A stretch of DNA of 64,000 nucleotides from Dokdonella sp. (GTDB lineage: Bacteria > Pseudomonadota > Gammaproteobacteria > Xanthomonadales > Rhodanobacteraceae). The number at the start of each line of letters is the position of its first letter. The stretch's first letter is position 1. Where the stretch lies: positions 1-64,000 of the forward strand of contig NZ_JAHCAQ010000009.1 in NCBI RefSeq assembly GCF_019634845.1, read 5' to 3'. Below the pieces are notes generated by a model. That model saw only the letters and a list, made by a program, of their open reading frames with translations. It did no database searches and was not told the origin of the DNA. Positions 27,790-36,152 of this stretch are shown here, in pieces. A program made the position numbers and the translations under genes.

Positions 27790-30345
27790 GTGATCGAAAT
27801 CCCCGGTTACCACATCGTCCGCCAGCTCGGTCGCGGCGGCATGTCCACCGTGTACCTGGCGATCCAGCAGTCGGTCGATCGCGAGGTCGCGCTCAAGGTC
27901 ATGTCGCCGGCGCTGCTGGTCGATCCCGACTTCGGCACGCGCTTCCTGCGCGAGGCGCGCATCGCCGCCAGACTGCATCATCGCCACGTTGTCGGCATCC
28001 ACGACGTCGGCCATGCCGGCGACCTGCACTACATCGCGATGGAATACGTGCCCGGCGGACCGCTGCCCTGCGGCGACGGCAAGCCGTTGCCACCGGCGCA
28101 GGCGCTGCGCATTGCGCGCGAGATCGCCGGCGCGCTCGCCTATGCGCACGACAGGGGCATCGTCCATCGCGACGTCAAGCCCGACAACATCCTGCTGCGC
28201 GAGGATGGCAGTGCCGTGCTCACCGACTTCGGTATCGCCCACGCCCAGGAAGCGGCGCTGCGCATGACGCGCACGGGTGCCATCGTCGGCACGCCGCACT
28301 ACATGAGCCCGGAACAGGCGCGTGGGCGCGGCGTCGATGGCCGCTCCGACCTCTACAGCCTCGGGGTCGTACTCTACGAGATGCTGCTGGGACAGGTGCC
28401 GTACCGCGCCGGTGACTCGCTCGCCGTCGGCATCATGCACATCAGCGAGCCGCTGCCGAGGCTGCCGACGCGCCTGGCCGCGCTGCAGGGCCTGCTCGAC
28501 CGTCTGCTGGCCAAGGAACCGGCGCAGCGTTACCAGCATGGCAACGAAGTCGCGGCCGCGATCGATGCGCTCGAACAGGCGCAGCCGCCGTGGGCGGAGA
28601 CGGCCGAGGTGCCGCCATTGCCGGGGCCACTGCGCGCGCGCAGTGCGACGCCGCTCGATGACCTCGCGCCGATGTTCGCCGTCGATCGCAGCACTGACGC
28701 CGTGCCCGAGCGCACGCCCGACGGGCGCAGCGAGCCAAGCCTGGGCCGCATCGACGAACTCGGCGCGGACGTCGATGCGCCGGCATTGCGCGCACAGCGC
28801 GAACGCATTGCCGCGCCCACGCCGCAGCGCGCCCGCAGTGGCCGCTGGCTGGCATTGGGCGCGTTGTTGCTGATGGCGACACTGGCATGGTGGAACCAGG
28901 ACACGCTGCGCCACCTGCTGCCACGCACGAGCTTCAACGACACCCTGTCGCGCGCGCAGCAGGCACTCGATGCCGGCCACCTGACCGGCAACCAGGGCGA
29001 CAGCGCACGCGAGCTGTTCCTCGCCGCCCGCGCACAGGATCCCGACAACGACATTGCGCGCAATGGCCTCGAGGCGGTGGCGCGGCGTCTGCTCGAGCGC
29101 GGACAGCAGGCGCTCGCAGAGGACGATCTGGCGGCCGCGCGCAGCGATCTCGATGCGGCGCGCGAGTTGCTCGGCGGCGGTGTCGCGGTCGACCAGCTCG
29201 CCCAGGCGATTCGCCAGCGCGACAGCCAGCGTGACACGCAGGACGCCACGGCGCGGAGCCTCGACGCAGCCGCCGCGGCGTTGGCTGCCGGCCGCCTCGT
29301 CGGTGATGACGGCGCCGCGGCGTTGTACCAGCGCGTGCTCGATGGCGATGCCGGCAATGCGATCGCGCAGGCCGGCCTGCGCAAGTGCGCGGACGAACTG
29401 GCAACCCAGGCGCGCACCGCGCTCGCCGGCGGCGACATCGAGGGCGCGGTCGCGCGCAGCGACGACATCGCGCGCATTCTGCCCGGCTACCCTGGGCAAA
29501 CCGAGTTGTTGGCCGACATCTCGCGCGCGCGCGAGACGGCACGCGCGGCGCGCGAGGCGCAGTTGCAGGGGCTGCTCGACCGCGCCGATGCGAGTGCGCA
29601 GCAGGGCCAGCTCAGTGGCAACGCCGACGCTGCGCTGGAGCTGTATCGGCAGGCCGCGCAGCTCGATCCCGCCAATGCACGGGTGCAGCAGGGGTTGCGC
29701 CGGGTGGCACAGGCGCTGCTCGTGCGCGCCACGGCGGCGATCGACGATGACAATGCGCTGGCGGCCGCGCGTTTCATCGACGAGGCCGCCGCGATCGCGC
29801 CGGACCTGCCCGGCCTGCGCGTGGCACGCGGTGAGTTGCGCGAACTGCGCGAGCGGCTCGACATCGCCGCCCACCAACAGCCGCTGACGCCGGCACAGGG
29901 TGCCCAGGTGCAGCGACTCGTCGCCGCCGGCGAGCGCGCGGCACAGGCGGGACAGCTGATGGAGCCGCCCGGCATCAGCGCCTATGACCGTTACCGCGCC
30001 GCGCTCGCGATCGATGCCGATTCGACAGCGGCGCGTGACGGACTCGCGCGGCTGCCGGCCATTGCCCGCGACCTGTTCGCACGCGCCATCAGCGAGGGCG
30101 CTCCACAGCGCGCGCGTGGTCTGCTCGACGTGCTGCGCGAACTTGCTCCCGAGGATCCCGCGCTGCCGGCGCTGTCGACGCGCCTGGCCAACGCCTTCCT
30201 CGACCAGGCCGATCAGCGCATCGGCGAAGGTCGTCGCGAGGACGCGACACGCCTGCTCGATGCAGCGCGTGGCCTCGACGCTGCCAATCCGCGCCTGGCA
30301 CCGCTGCAGCAGCGTCTGGATGCGCTGCTCGATGCACACGGTTGA
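27790..30345 (+). CDS. Transmembrane Ser/Thr protein kinase with helical-repeat tail
   Basis: Hanks-type kinase of 851 residues from a GTG at 27790, preceded by an AGAGG ribosome-binding site. The kinase domain (about 8-265) has GRGGMSTVY, Lys36, HRDVKPDN with Asp128, DFG at 146-148 and a SPEQARG activation-loop end, so it should be active. One membrane helix lies at about 350-367 (WLALGALLLMATLAWW). The C-terminal ~480 residues, outside the kinase, are Ala/Asp/Arg-rich helical repeats of TPR-like character, predicted periplasmic. It follows relA by 90 bp on the same strand. Confidence 0.88.
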   Translation: MIEIPGYHIVRQLGRGGMSTVYLAIQQSVDREVALKVMSPALLVDPDFGTRFLREARIAARLHHRHVVGIHDVGHAGDLHYIAMEYVPGGPLPCGDGKPLPPAQALRIAREIAGALAYAHDRGIVHRDVKPDNILLREDGSAVLTDFGIAHAQEAALRMTRTGAIVGTPHYMSPEQARGRGVDGRSDLYSLGVVLYEMLLGQVPYRAGDSLAVGIMHISEPLPRLPTRLAALQGLLDRLLAKEPAQRYQHGNEVAAAIDALEQAQPPWAETAEVPPLPGPLRARSATPLDDLAPMFAVDRSTDAVPERTPDGRSEPSLGRIDELGADVDAPALRAQRERIAAPTPQRARSGRWLALGALLLMATLAWWNQDTLRHLLPRTSFNDTLSRAQQALDAGHLTGNQGDSARELFLAARAQDPDNDIARNGLEAVARRLLERGQQALAEDDLAAARSDLDAARELLGGGVAVDQLAQAIRQRDSQRDTQDATARSLDAAAAALAAGRLVGDDGAAALYQRVLDGDAGNAIAQAGLRKCADELATQARTALAGGDIEGAVARSDDIARILPGYPGQTELLADISRARETARAAREAQLQGLLDRADASAQQGQLSGNADAALELYRQAAQLDPANARVQQGLRRVAQALLVRATAAIDDDNALAAARFIDEAAAIAPDLPGLRVARGELRELRERLDIAAHQQPLTPAQGAQVQRLVAAGERAAQAGQLMEPPGISAYDRYRAALAIDADSTAARDGLARLPAIARDLFARAISEGAPQRARGLLDVLRELAPEDPALPALSTRLANAFLDQADQRIGEGRREDATRLLDAARGLDAANPRLAPLQQRLDALLDAHG

Positions 30346-30354
30346 GCGCGACCG

Positions 30355-31146
30355 ATGTGCCTGATCCTCGTCGCCATCGATGCGCTGCCGGGGCAGCCGC
30401 TGCTGCTGCTCGGCAATCGCGACGAATTCCATGGCCGCGTCAGCGCACCGGCAGCGCCATGGGACGAAGACGCGCGCGTGGCCGGTGGCCGTGACCTCGT
30501 TGCCGGCGGCAGTTGGCTGGCGGCGCGCAGCGATGGCCGTTTCGCCGTCGTCACCAACGTGCGCAGCGGCCTGCCGGCGACCGCGCCGCGTTCACGCGGC
30601 GCACTGGTGCGCGATTTCGTGCTGGGTGATGCCGAACCGGCGGCCTTCCTGGCGATGCTGGGCCATGATCTCGACGACTATGGCCCGTTCAATCTCATCG
30701 TCGGCGTCGCCGGCCAGGCGCGCCTGCTCAGCAGTACGGGCGGTGGCGTCGCCGCGCTCGCGCCTGGCGTGCATGTGATCAGCAACGGCGCGCCCGGCGT
30801 GCACTGGCCCAAGACGCAACGCCTGCAGCAGGCCTTCGCCAACTGGCGGGCCGATCCGGCGCGCACACCGACCGGCGCGCTCGACCTGTTGCTCGATACC
30901 AGCCAGCCAGCCGCTGCCGAATTGCCCGACACCGGCGTCGGGCACGAGCTCGAACGCACGCTGGCGCCGATCTTCGTGCGCGGCGCGCATTACGGCACGC
31001 GTGCCGGCACCCTGCTTGCCTGCGCGGCCGATGGCTCGGTGCTGTTGCGTGAGCGCCGTTTTGGTGCGAACGGCCTGCACCTGGGCGAGGATGCGTGGCG
31101 CGCGGCGCGCAACGCGCCATTCGCGCGGGTGGGCGTCGTGGCTTGA
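30355..31146 (+). CDS. NRDE-family (TANGO2-like) protein
   Basis: A 263-residue protein that starts with the Cys2 of MCLILVA and carries the NRDE motif (LLGNRDEFH), as in the NRDE/TANGO2 family, an Ntn-hydrolase-like fold. Further family segments are AGGRDLVAGGSWLAA, NYGPFNL-like DDYGPFNLIVG, and SNGAPGVHWPKTQR. The bacterial function is not settled. It starts 9 bp after the kinase gene, so the two are probably co-transcribed. Confidence 0.88.
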   Translation: MCLILVAIDALPGQPLLLLGNRDEFHGRVSAPAAPWDEDARVAGGRDLVAGGSWLAARSDGRFAVVTNVRSGLPATAPRSRGALVRDFVLGDAEPAAFLAMLGHDLDDYGPFNLIVGVAGQARLLSSTGGGVAALAPGVHVISNGAPGVHWPKTQRLQQAFANWRADPARTPTGALDLLLDTSQPAAAELPDTGVGHELERTLAPIFVRGAHYGTRAGTLLACAADGSVLLRERRFGANGLHLGEDAWRAARNAPFARVGVVA

Positions 31147-31251
31147 GCCCGCACGGGCCAGCCGCTGGCGGCGCCGGACGACCCGCGTGGCCATGGGCAG
31201 GCGTGGTGCCTGTGCTAGATTCGTGGCTGGGGAATCCGATACGGCGGCAGC

Positions 31252-31494
31252 ATGGGCCGGTTGACCATCACGTTGAGCGAATCACGCTACCGGGCTCTCA
31301 AGGAAGCCTCGGCGCGGCATGGCAAGCCGATCGTCCAGATCATCGACGAGAGTCTCGAGCTGTGCGGCATCAAGGCGGCCGATGAGCCCGCGCACCTGAT
31401 CCGGCGCGCGCGCATGCACAGCCGGCTCGATGACAGCCAGGCCACCCAGCTTGCCGTGTGGGCCACGCGGGCGCAGCGCCAATGGCAACCGTAG
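31252..31494 (+). CDS. Ribbon-helix-helix antitoxin-like protein
   Basis: An 80-residue protein with an N-terminal RHH-like segment (LTITLSESRYRALKEASARHG, about residues 4-24), followed by a helix and a variable acidic-to-basic tail that would wrap its partner. It precedes, and overlaps by 13 bp, a PIN-domain gene, the arrangement of VapBC-like modules in which the RHH protein represses the operon and neutralises the nuclease. Confidence 0.78.
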   Translation: MGRLTITLSESRYRALKEASARHGKPIVQIIDESLELCGIKAADEPAHLIRRARMHSRLDDSQATQLAVWATRAQRQWQP

Positions 31495-31913
31495 TGGTCG
31501 ATACCAATGTCGTGGTGGCGGGCCTGCTCACGCACCACGAGGACGCCGCGGTCGCGCGCGTGCTCGATGGCATGCTCGGCGCCGCGTTCGCCTACGAAAT
31601 GCCGATGGACCTGCTGGCGGAGTACCGCGAGGTGCTCATGCGGGCCGATTTGCGCAAGCTGCATGGGCTCAGCGCCGACGAAATCGACGCGCTGCTGGCC
31701 GTCCTCGTCGAGCGTGCCAGCGTGCTGTCGCCGCCGCGAGCGGGCGCGGCGGCTGCGACCGCGGCGGCACACCCATGGCGCTGGCTGGCCTCGCGCGATG
31801 ACCTGCGCCTCGTCACCGGCGACCGCCGCCTGCTGGAATCGGAGCTGGGCGCGCGCATGCTCGACCCCGACGAGTTCGTCGCCAGCGCCATGGGACTCGC
31901 GGCGCTGCGTTGA
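31482..31913 (+). CDS. PIN-domain ribonuclease toxin
   Basis: A 143-residue PIN protein of the type annotated as putative toxin-antitoxin component, PIN family. The first acidic active-site residue lies in VVVDTNVVVAG. Central acidic residues fall in LLAEYREVL, and a later Asp occurs in LASRDDLRLVTGDRRLL. Mg2+-dependent RNA cleavage is the expected activity; the RNA target is unknown. The ATG lies inside the antitoxin gene, which suggests translational coupling. Confidence 0.82.
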   Translation: MATVVVDTNVVVAGLLTHHEDAAVARVLDGMLGAAFAYEMPMDLLAEYREVLMRADLRKLHGLSADEIDALLAVLVERASVLSPPRAGAAAATAAAHPWRWLASRDDLRLVTGDRRLLESELGARMLDPDEFVASAMGLAALR

Positions 31914-32108
31914 CGCCTTCTGCGCCGCACCATGCGGCCGGCCGCACTGCTGTGCCGCGCTACTGATCAGTGGCTGCAGGCGATCCGCGTGCGCGCCTTG
32001 CATCGTCGTGGCCAGATCGCCGTGCCGATTTGCTGCCGTGCGGCAAATCGTGCGCAGGCGCCGATCGACGCTACCATTGCGGCAATTCGTCGCACTGGGG
32101 GAAGGGAC

Positions 32109-34763
32109 ATGCGCCGTTGCATTGCCGTGCTGTTGGTTGCCTGTGGAATCAGCGTCGCCTCGGCACAGTATCCGACGCAGGATCCCGATCGCGTTCCTTC
32201 GGTCACCGACCCTTCGGTGCCGCTGAGCTACGTCGGCAACAACGGCAGCATCTCGCTCGGCATCAATGCCGAAGGCGAGACCGAAGGCCAATTGATGGGC
32301 GTGTTCGCACGCAACGATGCGCGCGCAGTGGTCGGCCAGCTGTGGTGGGACCGCGCCGGTGCCGGCGGTGCGCAGTTCGATTTCAACTGGCTGTGGGGCG
32401 GCGATGCGCGGTTGGCGCGCGAGAATCCCGACCAGGCAACCGTGAGCCGGCTGAGCTTCGCGCTCGATCAGAGCGCGCAGCACGCGCGCAAGGCCACGCT
32501 GGGATTTGGCATCGAGCGGCGCGCGTTCGCGGCCGAGGGCTGGCTCGCGCACGGCGTGGGCGGCGCGCGCGGCGCCGGGCGCAGCCTGCAGGACGACGTC
32601 GTGCGCGTGAGTGGGCGCGACGAAGTTGGCGACTACACCACGGTCGAAACGACCACGTACGAGACGATATTCGAGAGCAAGCCATTCGGTACCGAGGTCG
32701 GCCTGCAGTTCAGCCGTGTGTTCGGACCGTGGGCCACGCGCGTGTACGGCGCGGGCAGTACGCAGGATGGCGATGGCACCCGGGTCACCACGCTGTCGCT
32801 CGGAGTGGACACGCCACTGGGACAGCGCGGCTGGGGTCTGGCGGCGCGCGCCGATCATGTACAGCGCAGCGGTCTGGACAGTGGTGACGACAATCGCCTC
32901 GCGGTGTTCCTGCGCTACGAATTCGGTCGCCACGGCTCGTTTGTGCCGACTGCACAGCTTGACAGTCCGGCTTGGATCGCGCGCTCGCTCGCGCGACCTT
33001 CCAGCGCCCATCCACGTACCGTCGAGACCTACCGCCGCGTCCGTACGCGCAACGTCAGCGTGACGCGCGGCCCGCGCCAATACAGCAACCGGTTCCCGCT
33101 TGCCCAGGCCGACAGCGTCAACGCGATCGCGGGCATGCCGTCCACGATCGACGTGCTGGCCAACGATTCCGACCCCGATGGCGACAGCCTCACGCTGGTG
33201 GCGGTCACTGCGCCCAGCCATGGCAGCGCGATGATCGTCGGCAACACGATCGTGTATACACCGGTTGCGGGCTACAGCGGCGCCGACAGCTTCAGCTACA
33301 CGGTCAGCGATGGGCGCGGTGGCACTGCCACCGCGCTGGTCGGCGCCAACGTGGGTGCACAGGCCAATCGCGCTCCGCTGGCGCGCAACGACAGCGCGAC
33401 CACGCCCTCCGCCCAGCCGGTGACGATTGCGGTGCTCGCCAACGATACCGATCCCGACGGCGACAGCCTGAGCATCGTGGCGGTGGGTACGCCGGCTCAT
33501 GGCAGCGCCGTCATCTCCGGCGGCGACATCGTGTACACACCGGCGGCCGGTTACATCGGCAGCGACAGTTTCAGCTACACGATCGAGGACGGCCACGGTG
33601 GCAGCGCGAGTGCGATGGTCGTCGTCACCGTCGGAGCGCCAGCGAACCAGCCCCCCATTGCGGTGAGCGACAGCGTCACCGTTACCGCGGGCACGGCGAC
33701 GACGATTGCCGTGCTGGCCAACGATCATGATCCCGACGGCGATGCGCTGACGATCACGTGGGTCGGCATCCCGTCGCACGGCAGCGCCACCGTGGTCGGC
33801 AATGCGATCGTCTACACTGCCGCGGCGACTGCCGTCGGCAGCGACAGCTTCGGCTATCGGATCACCGACGGCCGCGGCGGCGTCGCCAGTGCGCGGGTAG
33901 TGGTCAACATCGTGCACCTTGCGAACCAGCCGCCGGTCGCGGTCGATGACGCCGCCACCACGCCGGCCGGGACCACGGTGACGGTCAACGTGCTTGCCAA
34001 CGATTCCGATCCCGACGGCGATCCGCTCACGATCACCGCGGTCGGCACACCGCTCGCCGGCACGGCAGCGATTGTCGGCAACGCGATCGTCTACACCAGC
34101 ACCAACCTGACGTTCATCGGGACCGACCGCTTCAGCTACACGATCAGTGATGGGCACGGCGGCAGTGCGACCGCATTCGTGACGGTCACGGTGACGGCAT
34201 TCGTCAACACGCCGCCGGTCGCGGTCGATGACGCCGCCAACGCGACCAATGGCGCGAGCGTGACGATCTACGTGCTCGCCAACGATTACGATCCCGACGG
34301 CGATCCACTCACGATCACCGCGGTCGGCACACCCACTTACGGTACGGCGACGATCGTCGGCAACGCCATCGTGTACACATCGTTCGCGACGTTCACTGTC
34401 GTCGACAGCTTCACCTACACGATCAGCGACGGCCATGGCGGCACCGCGACGGCGACCGTTCGCGTCGCCGTGAGCACGCTCGTCAACACCCCGCCCGTGG
34501 CGCAGGACGATGCGGCCGCCACGCCGCGCAATACGCCGATCGTCATCGACGTACTCGCCAACGACTCCGATCCCGATGGCGATCCGTTGGCGATCATCGC
34601 CGTCACCCAGCCCGCCAACGGTACGACGACGATCACTGCCAACGGCATCCTGTTCACGCCCAATCCGACGTTCTTCGGCGGCTTCGCCATCTTCAGCTAC
34701 ACGATCAGCGATGGCCGCGGCGGGACCGCAACGGCGATGGTGGCGGTGTATGTGAGCGGCTAG
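32109..34763 (+). CDS. Surface protein with six tandem Ig-like (cadherin/VCBS-type) repeats
   Basis: An 884-residue exported protein: signal peptide (MRRCIAVLLVACGISVASAQ), an N-terminal region to about residue 325 with alternating hydrophobic/polar strands and aromatic residues (GGAQFDFNWLWGG, FLRYEFGRHG), then six repeats of about 92 residues from about 329 to the end. Repeat starts are near 329, 420, 514, 606, 700 and 793. Each repeat has P-x-A-x-x-D, VLANDxDPDGD and FSYTISDGxGGTATA, with Asp-rich likely Ca2+ sites. An N-terminal barrel followed by Ig repeats recalls inverse autotransporters, but the barrel is inferred. Confidence 0.85.
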   Translation: MRRCIAVLLVACGISVASAQYPTQDPDRVPSVTDPSVPLSYVGNNGSISLGINAEGETEGQLMGVFARNDARAVVGQLWWDRAGAGGAQFDFNWLWGGDARLARENPDQATVSRLSFALDQSAQHARKATLGFGIERRAFAAEGWLAHGVGGARGAGRSLQDDVVRVSGRDEVGDYTTVETTTYETIFESKPFGTEVGLQFSRVFGPWATRVYGAGSTQDGDGTRVTTLSLGVDTPLGQRGWGLAARADHVQRSGLDSGDDNRLAVFLRYEFGRHGSFVPTAQLDSPAWIARSLARPSSAHPRTVETYRRVRTRNVSVTRGPRQYSNRFPLAQADSVNAIAGMPSTIDVLANDSDPDGDSLTLVAVTAPSHGSAMIVGNTIVYTPVAGYSGADSFSYTVSDGRGGTATALVGANVGAQANRAPLARNDSATTPSAQPVTIAVLANDTDPDGDSLSIVAVGTPAHGSAVISGGDIVYTPAAGYIGSDSFSYTIEDGHGGSASAMVVVTVGAPANQPPIAVSDSVTVTAGTATTIAVLANDHDPDGDALTITWVGIPSHGSATVVGNAIVYTAAATAVGSDSFGYRITDGRGGVASARVVVNIVHLANQPPVAVDDAATTPAGTTVTVNVLANDSDPDGDPLTITAVGTPLAGTAAIVGNAIVYTSTNLTFIGTDRFSYTISDGHGGSATAFVTVTVTAFVNTPPVAVDDAANATNGASVTIYVLANDYDPDGDPLTITAVGTPTYGTATIVGNAIVYTSFATFTVVDSFTYTISDGHGGTATATVRVAVSTLVNTPPVAQDDAAATPRNTPIVIDVLANDSDPDGDPLAIIAVTQPANGTTTITANGILFTPNPTFFGGFAIFSYTISDGRGGTATAMVAVYVSG

Positions 34764-34768
34764 TGATT

Positions 34769-34785
34769 CGCGGCGCAGCGCCGCG
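34769..34785 (+). terminator. GC hairpin after the Ig-repeat gene, no T-run
   Basis: CGCGGCG, a 3-base loop (CAG) and CGCCGCG form a perfect 7-bp stem just after the TAG stop of the surface-protein gene. No poly-T tract follows, so intrinsic termination would be weak. It may simply protect the 3' end. Confidence 0.4.
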
Positions 34786-34862
34786 GTGGCGGCGCCCGTG
34801 GCGCGCTGGCCCCGGCATAGGCGCGGTGGTGATGGCGTGCCCGCGTCGTCTGCGGCCGCGCC

Positions 34863-34964
34863 ATGCCCAGTCTGCGCTGGGCCATTGCCGCGTTCGATGT
34901 TCCGGCTGGCACGGCGGCGCACCACGACGCCGGCATCGCCGATCTCATCGTGCAGGCGCGCGAC
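34863..34964 (+). pseudogene. Degenerate copy of the 5' end of nadE
   Basis: The frame from 34863 encodes MPSLRWAIAAFDVPAG followed by DLIVQARD, which matches the first 34 residues of intact nadE at 36153 (MPTLRLALAQFDFPVG, ELIAQARD) at 19 of 34 positions. The similarity stops after about 100 bp. It is a diverged partial duplicate, not a gene, although the frame stays open by chance to 36122. Confidence 0.8.
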
Positions 34965-34992
34965 GACGACCGCCGCCGGGCATCCCGGCGTG

Positions 34993-35240
34993 GCGACGGC
35001 CAACCGGTCGCTCGCGCTCGACGATCGCGCCACGGTGCCGATCGGCGGTGCGGTGCCGATCAACGTGCTGACCGATGCTTCCGGCCGCGCTGTCGACCCG
35101 CTCGCGATCGTTACCGTGACCACGCCGACGGTCGCCACGGCGGCAATCAAGGGCAGTGTGATCGTCTACACCATGCTCGGTCCGACCTGCACCTGCGTGG
35201 GCCAATTCAGCCCCACCGCCGGGCGGCGGGGCGCTGGTCC
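34993..35240 (+). pseudogene. Decayed Ig-like repeat fragment
   Basis: In the frame starting at 34981 the translation runs LALDDRATVPIGGAVPINVL, then DPLAIVTVTTPTV and IKGSVIVYT (to 35172). This aligns with the Ig repeats of the upstream surface protein (DDAAATP, DPLAIIAVTQP, ILFTP). The expected DPDGD box is changed and the end of the repeat (35180-35240) is corrupted. It is remnant DNA of a second or longer Ig-repeat gene. Confidence 0.75.
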
Positions 35241-36005
35241 CGCCGCCAAGTGCGATACCGCATTGTCGACGAACAAGGTGCCGGGTTGGAGCATGATGCC
35301 GCCACCTGCGCCCGCGGCCGTATTGTGGTCGATCGAGACCGCATCGGGCGCCATGAAGACCAGGCCGCCACTGACATGCAGGCCGCCACCGAGCTGCGCG
35401 GCCGTGTTGGCGTGGATCCGCGCGCCGGGGTAGATCGTGAGCTCGGGCAAGCCCGCCTGCGCGGCCGTGCTCTTGAACAGGTACACGCCAGCGCCGTTAT
35501 ACGCGCGGTTGCCCGTGATCTCGTTGCCTTCGATGCGGACGCGCACGCCGACGTTGGCAGCCGTCACTACGCGCAGGCCGCCGCCATTGGCGTCGTCACG
35601 CCCGCCGCCACTCAGGCGCAGGCGACTGAGGACGCCCCGGTAGTTGGTGTAGGCAGCGGCCGCGAGCGGTTCCACGCGGATCACCGGATCGCTCCCGTTG
35701 CCGCTGATGGCGGCGTAGGGCTGGTCTTCGTCGTCGTCGAGATCGCGGCTGCGATAGCCGCCCTGGATCAATACCGACTGGTTGCCGATGAACAGCGCCT
35801 GGTTGGTGTGGCCGGCGGTATTGGCCACCATCACGTAGTCGAGATCGGGACCGTTGGCGGCCGCGGCGGTGAGCGCATCCTGGATCGAGGTGAACTGGCA
35901 GCGCTGATCGGTCGGCGCGCCGACGAAGAAGTACTCGAGGCTGGCCCAGGCGATGGCGCCATGACAGGTCATGGCGAGGACGAGGCACTTGGCAAGGCGG
36001 GACGT
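35166..36005 (-). pseudogene. Right-handed beta-helix secreted protein, start lost and 3' end probably truncated
   Basis: The first ATG (35972) gives 268 residues with pectate-lyase-like parallel beta-helix repeats (SVLIQGGYRSRDLD, VRIEGNEITGNRAYNGAGVYL, ARIHANTAAQLGGGLHV). The hydrophobic signal sequence, however, extends upstream of that ATG (SRLAKCLVLA in the same frame). GGAG at 36017-36014 is followed 8 bases later by ACG at 36005-36003, where an ATG would give a normal signal peptide. The 3' end runs into the Ig-repeat fragment at about 35240-35166. Both ends therefore look damaged; ACG initiation is the alternative. Confidence 0.65.
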
Positions 36006-36152
36006 GGTGGTGGCTCCGACCCAGGCTGGAGGGCTGCGGCAGTTCGACCCCCCATACGCGCTTGCGGCCGCGAAACCCCAACATCGACCCGGCGGCAGGC
36101 CGCTACCGCATCTCCGTTATGATTCCGGGTCGGTCACCGCCACGCCCACGCC

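Noticed and set aside
25405-30432. A 1675-residue minus-strand ORF
   Set aside because: It is antisense to relA, the kinase gene and the NRDE gene, whose products are clearly recognisable. It arises from GC-rich third positions.
31287-35150. A 1287-residue minus-strand ORF
   Set aside because: It is antisense to the PIN toxin and the Ig-repeat gene. The repetitive translation mirrors the sense repeats and has no family features.
34863-36122. A 419-residue plus-strand ORF beginning with the nadE-like sequence
   Set aside because: Only the first ~34 residues resemble NadE; the rest is antisense to the beta-helix gene and out of frame with the Ig fragment.
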